A DNA stretch of 64,000 nucleotides from Isochrysis galbana. Taxonomy: Eukaryota; Haptophyta; Isochrysidales; Isochrysidaceae. Under the pieces are notes generated by a model, which did not search any database, had not been told where the DNA came from, and saw only the letters and a program-made list of their open reading frames with translations. A program made the position numbers and the translations under genes. This document shows positions 39,526 to 49,611 of the stretch, piece by piece. The stretch spans positions 7,936,001 through 8,000,000 of the forward strand of contig CM030932.1 in the NCBI GenBank assembly GCA_018136815.1, given 5' to 3'. Position 1 is the stretch's first letter. Every line of letters starts with the position of its first letter.

Positions 39526-42500
39526 ATGAGCGACTTCACTTCAGCGCGCCCAGCGCTGTGCGCACGCAAGGTAGGACGAGCCGACTGCTGGCAACTGCGG
39601 CTAAGCACGCGTATGCGATGGCGGGGATGTGAATATTTCCGACTGATCATCATGTGCCTTGTCGCTCTTCAGTTCGTGCGCAAAAATAAGCTCGATAGGA
39701 CGGCAGAGACGACTAATCCAGTGCCAACTGCACCTCCTCCCCCACCATCAACACCGCCACCAGAGAGCGAATGGCGACCGTTGGTCTCACCGTTGCCAAG
39801 CCCAGACGAGATCGACAGTGATACGATGGAGATTGTGTGGTCGGGGAAGTCGGCTTATTCGAACAAATCTGACATCCCGCCCACGCCAGTGTTGGTTGCG
39901 GCACCACGACTTCTCAAGTACTTCAGGAATCTTGATGAGGATGCACTTGAATATGAGGTTGTTGAAAGCTCACCAAAAAAGCCCGGAACCCCAGCCCCAC
40001 CATCCATACCACCGCCAGCATTCACGCCTCTGAGGCAGATTTCTTCGTCTCGTAAACCCCTGCGAGACCTCTTGCCACAGTCGGTTGGTCGGTCTGCGAG
40101 TATCTGCCACACTAACAACAAGGTCGCGGGTGGTCGGCATGTGCCACCATCTCCTTCAGATTCAGATCTGGCATCGCCCGCTCCTCTGGAGGTGTCAGAT
40201 ATCACACGTGCCCTTCTCGGCGCAGCGGATGCTAATGCCGCTCCAGATGCAGCTGCCATGATTCCCACTGGTCTTTTGAACAGCCTACATGAGAGAGGCC
40301 TCGCGTTGGGTGATGCACCGGTTTCAGCAGGCATTTCTGAGAACGCTACAGAGGCGAGTAGCGGTCTCGTGGGCTTCAACTCGTCGATCCATAACCTCTC
40401 AGACGTCGCGGGTGGTCGCAGTAGCGTCGATTCGTTTTCTGAACACAGTAGAACCTCTGTTGGCTCAGCCCACTCTTCCGTTGGCGGTGATAGCTCAAAT
40501 GGCAGCATGGCCTCAAGCCTTTCAGTTGGGAATGCTGCCGACTCTCATGGCCTAAAGAGGTTTGGTCTCACCGGGGGCCCAGCCCGCAGGCTCATTTGTG
40601 GTGGCGGAAGCGCTCAGCGGAGCGGCACCAATCAGCAAAACTCCAAGATTCGGCAGAGCAGCTCCAACATCCCGCCAAGCAGCAGTAGCGGACCTTCGAG
40701 GCGACATCTTCATGAAAGCCCACACGTCTTGAGCGACGAGGGGGAAGCCGCGCAGGCAGCATGCAAGGTGGCACATGCGCAGACAAATCTAGTGCTGCCC
40801 CTAGATGCGCTTCAGAGACTGTCGTTGTCTACGGATGAAAACTTGGACATAGGCGGCAACATGAGTGGAGGCGATCTTTCCGTAATTTGTGAGGAAGATA
40901 TCAAGGAGGAGATTAGCGAGGGCTCGATGCGCTATTCGCCCAGAGAAGACTTAGCAGCGCCGCCGCTTTCCTCGCCGGAGCATCCACCGCCCTTACCCTC
41001 ATCTCCTCCGCCCCCAAGTGGCTGCCTATATGGTGGTGGACGGAGCAATTCGTTGCATAAGGTTGATCTGACTGAAGCACCGGGAGAAAAGCCTGAACTG
41101 CTATTCTCACTCCTCGATTGTGATGCGAGTGAATCTATCCGATGTGATCTCTCCACCACTTTGCCCACACTGCAATCTATTGTGTTGGGGGATGAGACTG
41201 CTGAAGCTTCTTCTGTCGTTGTTCGGGTCGACCAAGACAGCAAGAATAGTGGAACCACAAGAGAGCCGTTTGACGTGGTGTCCATGTACCAGCTTTCTTG
41301 GTGGCTGATCCTACCCTGGCTGGACTCATGGACACTCATTCATTCGGCGCCTGCAGTGTGCCGTCGACTGCGTTCCATGTGCGCTGAAGCCGAACGCATG
41401 GCAAGCGTGCTCTCCTGCATAGCACCACCCGGGAGCAAAGAAACTCAATTGCCGAGTGGGGGTCCAATGATTGCTTGGTCTCAAATCGAGCGAGCCTTTC
41501 CCATGGGAAGATCGCTTGCGCAAGGAGGCTACAAGACAGTCTTCTTGGTCAGCGAGGCTGAGGGAGGGCTAGATAACCCGGACGATGGCGAGGGTATTTC
41601 CTCGCACCTTCGGGCGATGGGTGTTGTCGATGTGCGCGCTTTACAGCGGAAGGGCCTTGAAGCGTCACTGCGCACCGAACTTTGGGTCTCCCATCTTTTG
41701 GGTAAGCTCGCCGCGCTAGGCCGCTGTCCGCATTATCTGCAGCTGCACGCTATGTTCCGCTCGGCCGAGGAGCCTCCTAATGAATGGCGTTATGTTGAAA
41801 GGTCAGATTCGCCCGCAAATCGATCATCTAGTGACTCAGGCGACACCGACGTCAACACGTTGAGAATTTGTGCCGGCCGTCCTCGTCGCACTGCGCGCAA
41901 GCCAACCAATTCTCGTTCGCGCGACGGTGGGCCCTGCTTCCAGTATGTTGTGATGCAATACGCCGAAGGTGGCGATATGGAGGAGGCATGCAAATCGTTG
42001 GCAGGCATGGCATGGCCACCCGAAATGGTGCCGCAGCTTTTCTTCCAAATGCTCTTCTCGCTTCACGTCGCCCAAGTCGAGCTACAATTGCGGCACTTTG
42101 ACATCAAGCTATTGAATTTCTTCCTGACATCACCTCTCGCGGTAATGGTAGGAGAGGTCAAGGGCGCTTCGTTTCGCACCACTGCGAACGGGATCATGGA
42201 GTTACCCCGCTCGATTCCTGCCGATGATCAGGAGGAGATTCGCATTCGATATGCCGTCCAAGGCAATGAATATCTCCTTGACCTTGATGCCCACACGCCG
42301 ACGCTTGCCCTTCTCGCCGACTTCGGAACGGCCGATCTTTCACCTGATTCTTTAGGTGCGCCGGTCACGGCTGCAAATTTCACAACACTGGAAAATACGC
42401 CGCCTGAGTTTTTACTCTGCGGTGCCCGCGCGAGGCAAACTTTTGGTGCAGACGCTTGGGGTTTGGGTCTGTGCCTGCTGCACCTCCTGACCGGCCGCGC

Positions 42501-43086
42501 CCCCTACGAGGAGCTTCTCGAAGCGGTCCGATGCCCCAAAGATCTAAGATTAGTCCTTCAGATGATCTGGACCGGGGGAGACAGTCCCAACGACATCACA
42601 TGTGGTGATTATACGCCCGTAGCTGAAATTTTGGACGCCGATGACGGTGGTGTACTTGCTGACACGTTGTACCGTTACATTTGCCTGTTTGGCCCGTTGG
42701 ACCCTGCCTCTACTGCCTCAAGCAGGTCCTATCGTAGCGAAGCCGACGTGCTTACAGAGCAGCATATCAACCTAGATGGTAGTCCCGCATGGCGGGCCGT
42801 TCAAAGTTGGCTAGACTCGCCTGCGGGAAGCCGGCGGTATTGCCGTGACGCAGCTAAATGGTCCGCATATTCGGGAAGTGCCGAGCCACTCACCGTGGCT
42901 CAACGGCGAATGGCCTCGATCGCCGGCTCGGAAGAGTTGCTTCGTGGTCTCACGGCATTCGATCCCGCATATCGATGGAGTGTGCGCAAGGCGTTTGCAA
43001 GCGAGATGTTCGAGCCTCTCCGCCAGGCGGCCGGCAAAGCACCAAGAGGGGAAGAGGCGCTGCTCTTCGCGGACTACTTTGCTTAA
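39526..43086 (+). CDS. F-box-like protein kinase, large single polypeptide (up to 1186 aa)
   Basis: The N-terminal 560 residues are Ser/Pro-rich and probably disordered. Around residues 586-620 an F-box-like helix set appears (YQLSWWLILPWLDSW, PAVCRRLRSM). The kinase domain follows: glycine loop LAQGGYKTVFLV (near 660), a Cys/Arg-rich insert, catalytic loop HFDIKLLNFF (near 857), DFG in LADFGTADL (near 933), APE-like TPPEF, and the F-helix Asp in GADAWGLGLCLLHLL. HRD is HFD and the VAIK lysine is not obvious, so activity is likely but not proven. An in-frame GT-AG intron may lie at 39571-39672 (ARK|GTAGGA ... CTTCAG|TTC, 102 bp); removing it would delete the LIIMCLVALQFV hydrophobic run. An F-box beside a kinase domain could couple it to a ubiquitin ligase; this is inference. 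Confidence 0.8.
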   Translation: MSDFTSARPALCARKVGRADCWQLRLSTRMRWRGCEYFRLIIMCLVALQFVRKNKLDRTAETTNPVPTAPPPPPSTPPPESEWRPLVSPLPSPDEIDSDTMEIVWSGKSAYSNKSDIPPTPVLVAAPRLLKYFRNLDEDALEYEVVESSPKKPGTPAPPSIPPPAFTPLRQISSSRKPLRDLLPQSVGRSASICHTNNKVAGGRHVPPSPSDSDLASPAPLEVSDITRALLGAADANAAPDAAAMIPTGLLNSLHERGLALGDAPVSAGISENATEASSGLVGFNSSIHNLSDVAGGRSSVDSFSEHSRTSVGSAHSSVGGDSSNGSMASSLSVGNAADSHGLKRFGLTGGPARRLICGGGSAQRSGTNQQNSKIRQSSSNIPPSSSSGPSRRHLHESPHVLSDEGEAAQAACKVAHAQTNLVLPLDALQRLSLSTDENLDIGGNMSGGDLSVICEEDIKEEISEGSMRYSPREDLAAPPLSSPEHPPPLPSSPPPPSGCLYGGGRSNSLHKVDLTEAPGEKPELLFSLLDCDASESIRCDLSTTLPTLQSIVLGDETAEASSVVVRVDQDSKNSGTTREPFDVVSMYQLSWWLILPWLDSWTLIHSAPAVCRRLRSMCAEAERMASVLSCIAPPGSKETQLPSGGPMIAWSQIERAFPMGRSLAQGGYKTVFLVSEAEGGLDNPDDGEGISSHLRAMGVVDVRALQRKGLEASLRTELWVSHLLGKLAALGRCPHYLQLHAMFRSAEEPPNEWRYVERSDSPANRSSSDSGDTDVNTLRICAGRPRRTARKPTNSRSRDGGPCFQYVVMQYAEGGDMEEACKSLAGMAWPPEMVPQLFFQMLFSLHVAQVELQLRHFDIKLLNFFLTSPLAVMVGEVKGASFRTTANGIMELPRSIPADDQEEIRIRYAVQGNEYLLDLDAHTPTLALLADFGTADLSPDSLGAPVTAANFTTLENTPPEFLLCGARARQTFGADAWGLGLCLLHLLTGRAPYEELLEAVRCPKDLRLVLQMIWTGGDSPNDITCGDYTPVAEILDADDGGVLADTLYRYICLFGPLDPASTASSRSYRSEADVLTEQHINLDGSPAWRAVQSWLDSPAGSRRYCRDAAKWSAYSGSAEPLTVAQRRMASIAGSEELLRGLTAFDPAYRWSVRKAFASEMFEPLRQAAGKAPRGEEALLFADYFA

Positions 43087-43400
43087 AGGCGCTAGCTGGA
43101 ACTAGTTACTTACTACACTCTAAGGCGAGTTGATTTTTCATAGAGTAGCTCGACCTAGAGGGCTAGCGGGCTTCCCTTTAACCCTAGTACTTCCCTTAAA
43201 CCCCGTTTTCTAATGCTGACATTCAGGCTATATGGCCGTATGGCATTCAACTTCTTGGCTGGGCGGCCTGCCCACACCTAGGACAGAAGCCCCCAAGGAG
43301 CATACCATGAATTGCCGAAGTTTGCAATGGCTTTTTGGACGTGCGAAATCAAAAAAAAGAGAAAATGTGCTAAAAATGGACAAAGGACAAAAACCCCCGA
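43087..43400. other. Intergenic, nothing recognised
   Basis: Convergent 3' ends of the kinase gene and the piggyBac-like fragment lie here. No terminator-like element was recognised. Confidence 0.4.
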
Positions 43401-44485
43401 CTACTCACGATGGCACCTATGGCACGAGAAAAAGCACTGTACATGGTAATACGACCCCTTCCCATCGCGGCAGGCCAGACATCTGTATTGGGCACGTTTG
43501 GGCTTGTCCACCGCACACTGGGAGTAAGCACACACACATCTCTGAGTCTGCATGCGCTCTGCCTTCTTCGGGGGGCCGCGCTTGCCCACATGCCGCGCTT
43601 GCTCCGCCAGCGCCTGTGCTACCATCCCCATATCTACAAGCTCGTGCTCAGCTCTGCGCTGGGCGTGTGTCGAGAGAGGGCTCAGAAACTCGGATGAGTT
43701 AGTCATCCCTGCCCTCATGACACACAGCCCAGGAGGCTTGCGAGACCTCAGCGGTTTGGCTTCGTCGAGCACCTGCGTCGCCCACTCCAGACAGAAGGCA
43801 ACCTGCGGTCAAAGAGAATATGTGCGTGAGGCGGTGGGCAGTTTGTGGATTGTGGAGCGGGTGAGAAGGCAGAAGCAGGCACAACCTTCCATCCACACTC
43901 ACCTTGGTTCGCTTACGTACCGCTTTGTGCTCCATCCCGGCAGCGTGTGCAAGGAAGTTGTGCACGATGTAACCATTGGTCAGTGCGATGTCGATCGCGA
44001 ACAGGATGCCTTTCGTCCCAACGCGTACGACCCGCCGCGAAGCGAGGGACAGTTTCTTGCGCTGTTGATCATGCCCGTCAGTCGCGCTTCTGCCCTGCTT
44101 CCATCCATACTCACCTTGGTTCGCTTACGTACCGCTTTGTGCTCCATCCCGGCAGCGTGTGCAAGGAAGTTGTGCACGATGTAACCATTGGTCAGTGCGA
44201 TGTCGATCGCGAACAGGATGCCTTTCGTCCCAACGCGTACGACCCGCCGCGAAGCGAGGGACAGTTTCTTGCGCTGTTGATCATGCCCGTCAGTCGCGCT
44301 TCTGCCCTGCTTCCATCCATACTCACCTTGGTTCGCTTACGTACCGCTTTGTGCTCCATCCCGGCAGCGTGTGCAAGGAAGTTGTGCACGATGTAACCAT
44401 TGGTCAGTGCGATGTCGATCGCGAACAGGATGCCTTTCGTCCCAACGCGTACGACCCGCCGCGAAGCGAGGGACAGTTTCTTGCG
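43401..44485 (-). pseudogene. PiggyBac-like transposase C-terminal fragment with a triplicated exon
   Basis: Exons on the minus strand: three copies of one 159-bp exon (44327-44485, 44115-44273, 43903-44061), then a last exon 43802-43401. The repeated exon encodes KKLSLASRRVVRVGTKGIL and AIDIALTNGYIVHNFLA, which resembles the piggyBac segment after the last catalytic Asp (lldvalvNayil type). The last exon ends in a Cys-rich knuckle (CVCAYSQC, YRCLACRDGK, YYHVQCFF), as in piggyBac C-termini. All junctions are phase 0 with GTGAGT donors; introns are 53 bp between copies and 100 bp (43803-43902) before the last exon. No catalytic domain was found upstream, so it is a truncated or domesticated relic. 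Confidence 0.6.
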
Positions 44486-44507
44486 CTGTTGATCATGCCC
44501 GTCGACT
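43890..44507. repeat. 212-bp direct tandem repeat, three units (exon plus intron)
   Basis: The sequence gcttacgtaccgctttgtgc recurs at 43911, 44123 and 44335, period exactly 212. Units 2 and 3 agree base for base over the repeat; unit 1 differs mainly at its intron side (atccacactcacc versus atccatactcacc). Homology stops at about 44506. Confidence 0.95.
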
Positions 44508-44949
44508 GAGAGAGAGAGCCTTCTTCGAGGGAAATCTAAGGGCGGTTCTCCCCCTAACCATAACGCATGTACTACTTTTTGCGCAATTGCAAACAAGAAG
44601 CAGTATCCCACTACACCATACACCATACCCTTGCCCGCCCGTGCGTTGGGGCGCTACACCTACACAACCACCTCAACAACATCCTCAATGACCTCGTCTC
44701 ACTAGGGAAACATCATAACACACGGAGTTGGACGAATAATGACTTTCACTGTGATCCACATGCAATGTATATGTGCAGCAAGACGATGTTCAATATCGCG
44801 GCTGTTGCAGTTGTTGCACACGTAGCCCGTCATAAAAACACCAATGGTAACCCTCATGCTTGGCCCAAGGTTGAGCAAGCTTGGATAGTTTGGACGATTT
44901 GGGAGATTTTTCCAAGCCTAGCCAGAGTCTCTCGTTTCCGAACATCAAG
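44508..44949. other. Intergenic, nothing recognised
   Basis: No upstream exon of the transposase-like fragment could be found here. Confidence 0.4.
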
Positions 44950-45786
44950 TCAGGAAGGTGAATCGTATGGATCGTGGTCTACTATCTCTCCATCCTCAAG
45001 GTCATCTTCTAGCAACCTTTGCGCCCGATATTGCGGCGAAAGTAGCTTGTACTCTGACAGGAGTTGGCCGTGAGCGACTGCAGCAGCTGACTCTTCGTCC
45101 CAAGCAAGTTGCAGCATCGCAAGAGCAGCAAAGACCACGGAGAGGGAGAGCGCGTGCAGGGGCCGGTGTGCGACGATCCCGAGAGTCAGACCTGCTGCAC
45201 TCCCCACAAACAGTTCAGCCTTGTACGGGCTAGAAGATGTTCCATGAATCAATGCAGACCCAAGGTGCGCCTCTAGAATGCCGAGAGCGGCGCAGAGGCC
45301 GGCGGCAAGCGGCCTGCGAGCAAGCAGCGCTGATAGGACACCAGTGGTCGAGCTTTGTTGGAGCGCAACGCCATCGAGTGTGAGCATTGCTAAAGAAATG
45401 GCGAGCAGGCTGGCTCCGCCTGCCGCAACACGGGTGCTGCCTGGCGGCCGGCGAATAAGCACGGCGGCCGTGAACCCCACCCCAAGTGTAGTTAGCCAGC
45501 GCGATCGTAGGAGCTCGAGCTCCGCCACCGCGCACGCACCATACGCCACCGGGGCCCACAGACGAAGAGCAGCCCCGCTGGCCAGGCAGCCAGCACGACC
45601 AGCGCCTGAGAGCGCTGACAGTCGGAGTAGCAGTGCGACCCATGCGCAGACAGCGGCCCTCAGTTCTGCGCGGTCGACCGAGCCCTCTGTTGGCTGGAGC
45701 AGCAGTACAGCCCCGCGCTCGGCGCACAGGACTAGAGCAAGCGCGGCGTGGGCAAACAGCCGGCGCGCGGCCCCGACCTCGCGCAT
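44950..45786 (-). CDS. Polytopic membrane protein of unknown function, 278 aa
   Basis: A single exon from the ATG at 45786 to TGA at 44950. The sequence is Ala/Leu-rich with about seven or eight hydrophobic segments: AALALVLCAERGAVLLL, AAVCAWVALLLRLSAL, LRLWAPVAYGACAVAEL, TTLGVGFTAAVLI, GASLLAISLAMLTLDG, LAAGLCAALGILEAHLG, LFVGSAAGLTLGIVA and LSLSVVFAALAMLQL. The C-terminus is acidic (LEDDLEDGEIVDHD) and probably cytosolic. No transporter signature was recognised. The many short spans separated by Arg resemble small integral proteins of endomembranes. GC-rich codons could inflate apparent hydrophobicity, but the frame is uninterrupted over 837 bases. Confidence 0.6.
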   Translation of the reverse strand: MREVGAARRLFAHAALALVLCAERGAVLLLQPTEGSVDRAELRAAVCAWVALLLRLSALSGAGRAGCLASGAALRLWAPVAYGACAVAELELLRSRWLTTLGVGFTAAVLIRRPPGSTRVAAGGASLLAISLAMLTLDGVALQQSSTTGVLSALLARRPLAAGLCAALGILEAHLGSALIHGTSSSPYKAELFVGSAAGLTLGIVAHRPLHALSLSVVFAALAMLQLAWDEESAAAVAHGQLLSEYKLLSPQYRAQRLLEDDLEDGEIVDHDPYDSPS

Positions 45787-46207
45787 CGAGAGGGCAGTCA
45801 GTAGAGGTGTTTTTGCGGGGGTTCCACTTGGGCTTCCCGACTTCCTGAACGATGACCATGTACTCCGTACTACTACCTAGCCAATTCCTAGCACAATTGT
45901 TCTCCCCCTCAGTATTTTGGCCCCTTGAGGCTTTAGGGCCCTGAGTCAGGCATTGTGCTATTGTGCTCAGCCCACATGTACTTGCTAGGCCTGCAACCAA
46001 AGGGTTGGGCGGCATTGAAGAGGGTTGTGTTGCTAACGCACCACGTGCCGGAGCCTGTACGGACTGTCAATATCGGGCACGTGCGCCGCGTGTATCCGCT
46101 ACCCGCACGGCGACGGGCGCCTGCCGCCGCCGGCGATCGAGCGGCCGCGGCCGCGCTGGACTGGCCTGCAGCTCTTCTCGCTGCTGCTGCCGCCCAGCCT
46201 CTCGCTC
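45787..46207. other. Intergenic, nothing recognised
   Basis: 5' flank of the membrane-protein gene; no promoter element was identified. Confidence 0.35.
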
Positions 46208-46682
46208 GTGCGCGGCGCGCGCGAGACTTACCGATTTTCCGGTGGGCGGAGCTCTCGCTCGCGCCCACCCCCTTCTCCGCGCTCTCTCTCCCCTCTCCCG
46301 CGGCACGCGCGATGGCGCGCCTACGACAGGCCTCCAGCTGCCCTCTGGCGGCCCCTGGAGGCTCCTGGAGGCCAGCTCAGGGGGCAGAGGAGGCTGGGGC
46401 TGGGCCTTGGCCTCCCCTGCCTCTCCCTCGCTGGCGCTCCCGAGCCTCTGGGGCCCCCACGTTGCACCTGTCTGCCTGTCGACTAGGGGGGGAGGGGGGG
46501 TTGGAGCATTGGGCTACTGGTCACGAGGGGCCAGGATGGGCGAATGGGGCGAGCCTGTGGGGAAGGGGAGCCTGTGGGGAAGGGAGTGGGTCAGTAGGGC
46601 AGTGGTCTCCTGGCAAGCCATCAGGCATGCCAGGAGGATGGGTGGTTCCTCCCCCATGGCAGGGGAGGAGTGGGAGTGGAGG
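46208..46682 (-). mobile_element. Family B element, 3' truncated, interrupted copy (left part)
   Basis: It matches the family B body (agcggagctctcgctc-like stem, gcgatggcgcgcct, caggggaggagtgg) but stops where the 1.1-kb inverted-repeat block begins. The missing terminal part resumes at 47795, so the copy has been split by a later insertion. Confidence 0.7.
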
Positions 46683-47794
46683 ATGAATAGAGAAAGCGGG
46701 GTGGAATCCACAGTGGCAAAGTACCAGTATAGGGGGTCAAATTCAAGAAATACATGGTACGATCAACCACCACCAGCCAGCAGGACGAGGCCAGACACGG
46801 CTCAAAAAAAAATACGTCGCCCCGACCCTCCCTGTCCGGACTCGAACCGCAGCCCTCGCCAGCCCAAAATCACACCACTCCGGACCGACCCCCCCCCGCT
46901 CCGGACCGCGCGTCCGGAGCGGCCCCCCGCCCCCCGCCCGATCCGTCTCTTTCTACAATCACCTTAAACAGCGCCGACCGCAGCACCTCTCCCACGAACG
47001 GCGGTGGCGCCCCCGGAGCGCTTCGCTGCCCGACCAGACCGCTTCGCCTCGCCGCCACATCGCCGCCACGGACACTCACACCACACCAGCCGCTATCGCC
47101 GCGCGCTCACTCCACAGCACGTCGCGCTCGACACGCTTCGATGGGCGGGCCGCGCCGCATCTCCGCCCGCCACCGAGCATCTGTGCTTGGAGCGTGCCGG
47201 CGCAGCGCCGCCGCGCCACTGGCCGTGAGCATGCCGCTCTGCTCTCGGGCGAGGCGCGCCCACCACAGCGATCGCAAATCTACTTTAGTCTTACCCTCGG
47301 GCAAGATCTAGTCTCGTGGTCGGTCCGGAGTTGAGGGGGGGTAGTCCGGAGTTGCGGCGTGTTCCCCAGACCCGCGCCTCACGGGCACGGCGGCAGGACG
47401 CAGTGCGGGGCAGGGCGCGGCTGGAAGCTGAGTGGGCAGGGACCTGGTGGGGTGCTGGCGGGGACCTGGTGGTGAGCTCCCTGGGAGCTCCCACTGGGTG
47501 TCACGCAGGGGCAGCAGGGGCCGCAGGAAGCAAAAGAATAACCCCGATTGAAATCCCTTGCCTTAGAATGGACTCTGGTCCGGTGGCCCAGTGGGGTGAG
47601 GCGCGGGTCTGGGCTGGCGAGGGCTGCGGTTCGAGTCCGGACAGGGAGGGTCGGGGCGACGTATTGTTTTTTGAGCCGTGTCTGGCCTCGTCCTGCTGGC
47701 TGGTGGTGGTTGATCGTACCATGTATTTCTTGAATTTGACCCCCCTATACTGGTACTTTGCCACTGTGGATTCCACCCCGCTTTCTCTATTCAT
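46683..47794. mobile_element. Foldback-like insertion with 184-bp inverted arms, inside family B
   Basis: 46683-46866 (from atgaatagagaaagcggggt) is the inverse complement of 47611-47794 (ending ctttctctattcat), nearly identical apart from one-base length changes in homopolymers. The ends coincide with a break in the family B copy, whose sequence resumes at the ggggggg hairpin at 47795. The arms contain a tRNA-like B box ggttcgagtcc; the right arm is preceded at 47577-47600 by a tRNA A-box-like tggcccagtgggg. So this is either a foldback transposon with long TIRs or two tRNA-derived SINEs in inverted orientation. The interior (46867-47610) is GC-rich with a perfect gctccggac...gtccggagc hairpin near 46908 and no convincing gene. 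No target duplication was evident. Confidence 0.65.
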
Positions 47795-47852
47795 GGGGGG
47801 GCTCGTGCCCCCCCATGGGTCAACCAACCAAGCAGTATGAACTTAGTTGTGT
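47795..47852 (-). repeat. Family B 5' terminus, right part of the interrupted copy
   Basis: It contains the gggggctcgtgcccccc hairpin, catgggtcaacc and an acttagttg end, as in full-length copies, with a small caac duplication. Confidence 0.7.
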
Positions 47853-48329
47853 TTAGGTGAGAAAAGACGGGGGGCGCCAGAGCCAGGAGGGAAGGGCCGC
47901 GGCTCGCCGCGGCCACTCGCTCGGGCGAGGGAGATTAGCGCTCTGGACCCCTAAACTCACGAGTGCCCCCCCCCCCCCTGGGTTGTTTTCCCCCAGCGTG
48001 GCCTCGAGGAGAGGGCGTGCTGGGGTGCGCAGGGTCGGTGCGTGTGCACTGGGGGGAGGACAAATATCGAGAGCAGGGGGCAGTGCCTCCTCCCCCCGGT
48101 GCCACTCGGACACCTGGCTCGTGGCTCGTCAGGACAGTGAGTGCCACGAGCCCCAACGCCAACGCCCCTACGGCCTACGTACGGGATTGCCGCTCGCCAG
48201 CCATTTCGCCATTTCACCCTTCCTCCCCTTTTCGTTCCCCATTGCACCACAAGTGGCCTTCTGTCTCCGGTGGGCGACGGAGACACGAGACACTCGATGC
48301 CGCGGCACCGTTGCGACGTCGCAACCTGT
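47853..48329. other. Intergenic, nothing recognised
   Basis: A C homopolymer at 47968-47979 is visible. Open frames on both strands carry no known domain. Confidence 0.35.
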
Positions 48330-48563
48330 TTGACCGCCCTAGGAGAACGGATCACCGGGGGGGGGGGCGCGGGCCACCGGACACCGGACTATATCTAAGC
48401 CCTCCACCCCAATCCCCCTAGTAGTGTACGGGGGGAGCCGCCTGATGGCGGGGGGGGAAGGGTCGGGGGAATGGGGGTGTAGAGAGTATGCTACGCGCTA
48501 TTTGTAGTGGGTAGTGGTTCCATTCGCCGCGAGTGCGGTAAGAATATTAAAAGGTTTTTTTAC
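48330..48563 (+). mobile_element. Family B 3' end fragment, plus orientation
   Basis: After the tttgaccgccctag motif (shared with 26454 and 38877) it runs through atatctaagccctccacccc, the ggggggagccgcctgatggc block, gtagagagtatgctacg, gccgcgagtgcggtaag and a T run at about 48556-48562. This is the family B 3' end in the opposite orientation to the full copies, confirming T as the sense-strand tail. Confidence 0.65.
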
Positions 48564-48660
48564 TGGTAAATCCGTCAGGTGGGTCCTCGATTCTTCCGGG
48601 CTACGTACAAGGGTGCGGAGGGGGGTTTACAGACAGGGTGAAACGAATTTTGCGGCGGCG

Positions 48661-49611
48661 ATGGATTCCGCGACGAAGACGGGCTTTCTCCGCAAATCGG
48701 CGTCGGTGGGCACCTTCGCCAGGGCGGCCGGGTTACCCAGACCGGGCGCAGCCATGCCATATGATCCATACCTCGATGTGAAACGGCCATCTTCCTCGGG
48801 CATCAAGAGGCAACATGCCATCTGCCTGGCGCCGTCACCTTCCCTCGCTCCAGCGGGGTGGAAGTTGATGGACACCTGCACGGTGCCGAATGGATCAATG
48901 CGCAAAGCTGGATCCACTGCGCAAAAGAGCGAGATATACACGCCTCTTGCACGCCGATCTCATGTAGTGAAGACTCCGATCGGAGGCATGAAAGCTGAGC
49001 CAGTGGAGCAGGCGCGTTGTTGCCTTGCAGCCCAACTGTCGCCTGGGCCATCCTAGCACTCCCCCCATGTCTCACCGTGCGTGGCGTCTTCGTGTGCGCA
49101 CAGGTGGCAAGCACTATTTTTGCTCTCCAGCGTTCGCGCCGGCTCCCTCCCTCCATCTCTGCGAGCAACCTTCACTCTGTTCGGCAGCCCTACCAGAGCT
49201 CTGTGCCAACATATACTGGTCAAGCTGGTCCCATGCGCTTACAGGTACGCTCGCACTCAGTATCTTGGCCTAACAGTCCTGGAATCTCAATCCCTCACAA
49301 CTCGTTCACAACTCCAATTGCACCGCTCGACACACAACTTTATCCTCGCCCAACCCCATCTCGCCAATTCCCATGTGGTGTGTTTGCTTTGTTAGACCGG
49401 CTTCATTGATCCACCTCGAACAATGAGCTCCTCAAGGTCTGTGTCACCCCTCTCACACATTCCCGATGGACCACGCACCCCGGACGAGATATTTGGGTCG
49501 TCTTCACGCGCATTGAAGTGGGACCATTGCCAAAAGATGCCATCGCCAATGCCCAAAGTTTGGCTGGAGCCTATCAAGAAGGAGGAGTCTCGTCGCCGCC
49601 TCAATTTTTGA
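48661..49611 (+). CDS. Unknown Ser/Pro-rich protein, three exons, about 223 aa
   Basis: Proposed exons: 48661-49002 (donor GTGGAG; a GC donor at 49012 is an alternative), 49131-49244 (acceptor ctctccag, donor GTACGC) and 49396-49611 (acceptor ttgttag), all phase 0 with a common frame and a TGA stop. The product is basic and Ser/Pro-rich with short motifs such as MPYDPYLDVKRP, LPPSISASNLHSVRQPYQ and GPRTPDEIFGSSSRALKW. It probably lacks a folded domain and could be a regulatory or cytoskeleton-linked protein. No homologue was recognised. Confidence rests on the clean splice sites and consistent phases. Confidence 0.45.

Noticed and set aside
46754..47311. Arg/Pro-rich ORF within the foldback block
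   Set aside because: Low-complexity GC-rich sequence with open frames on both strands and no domain.
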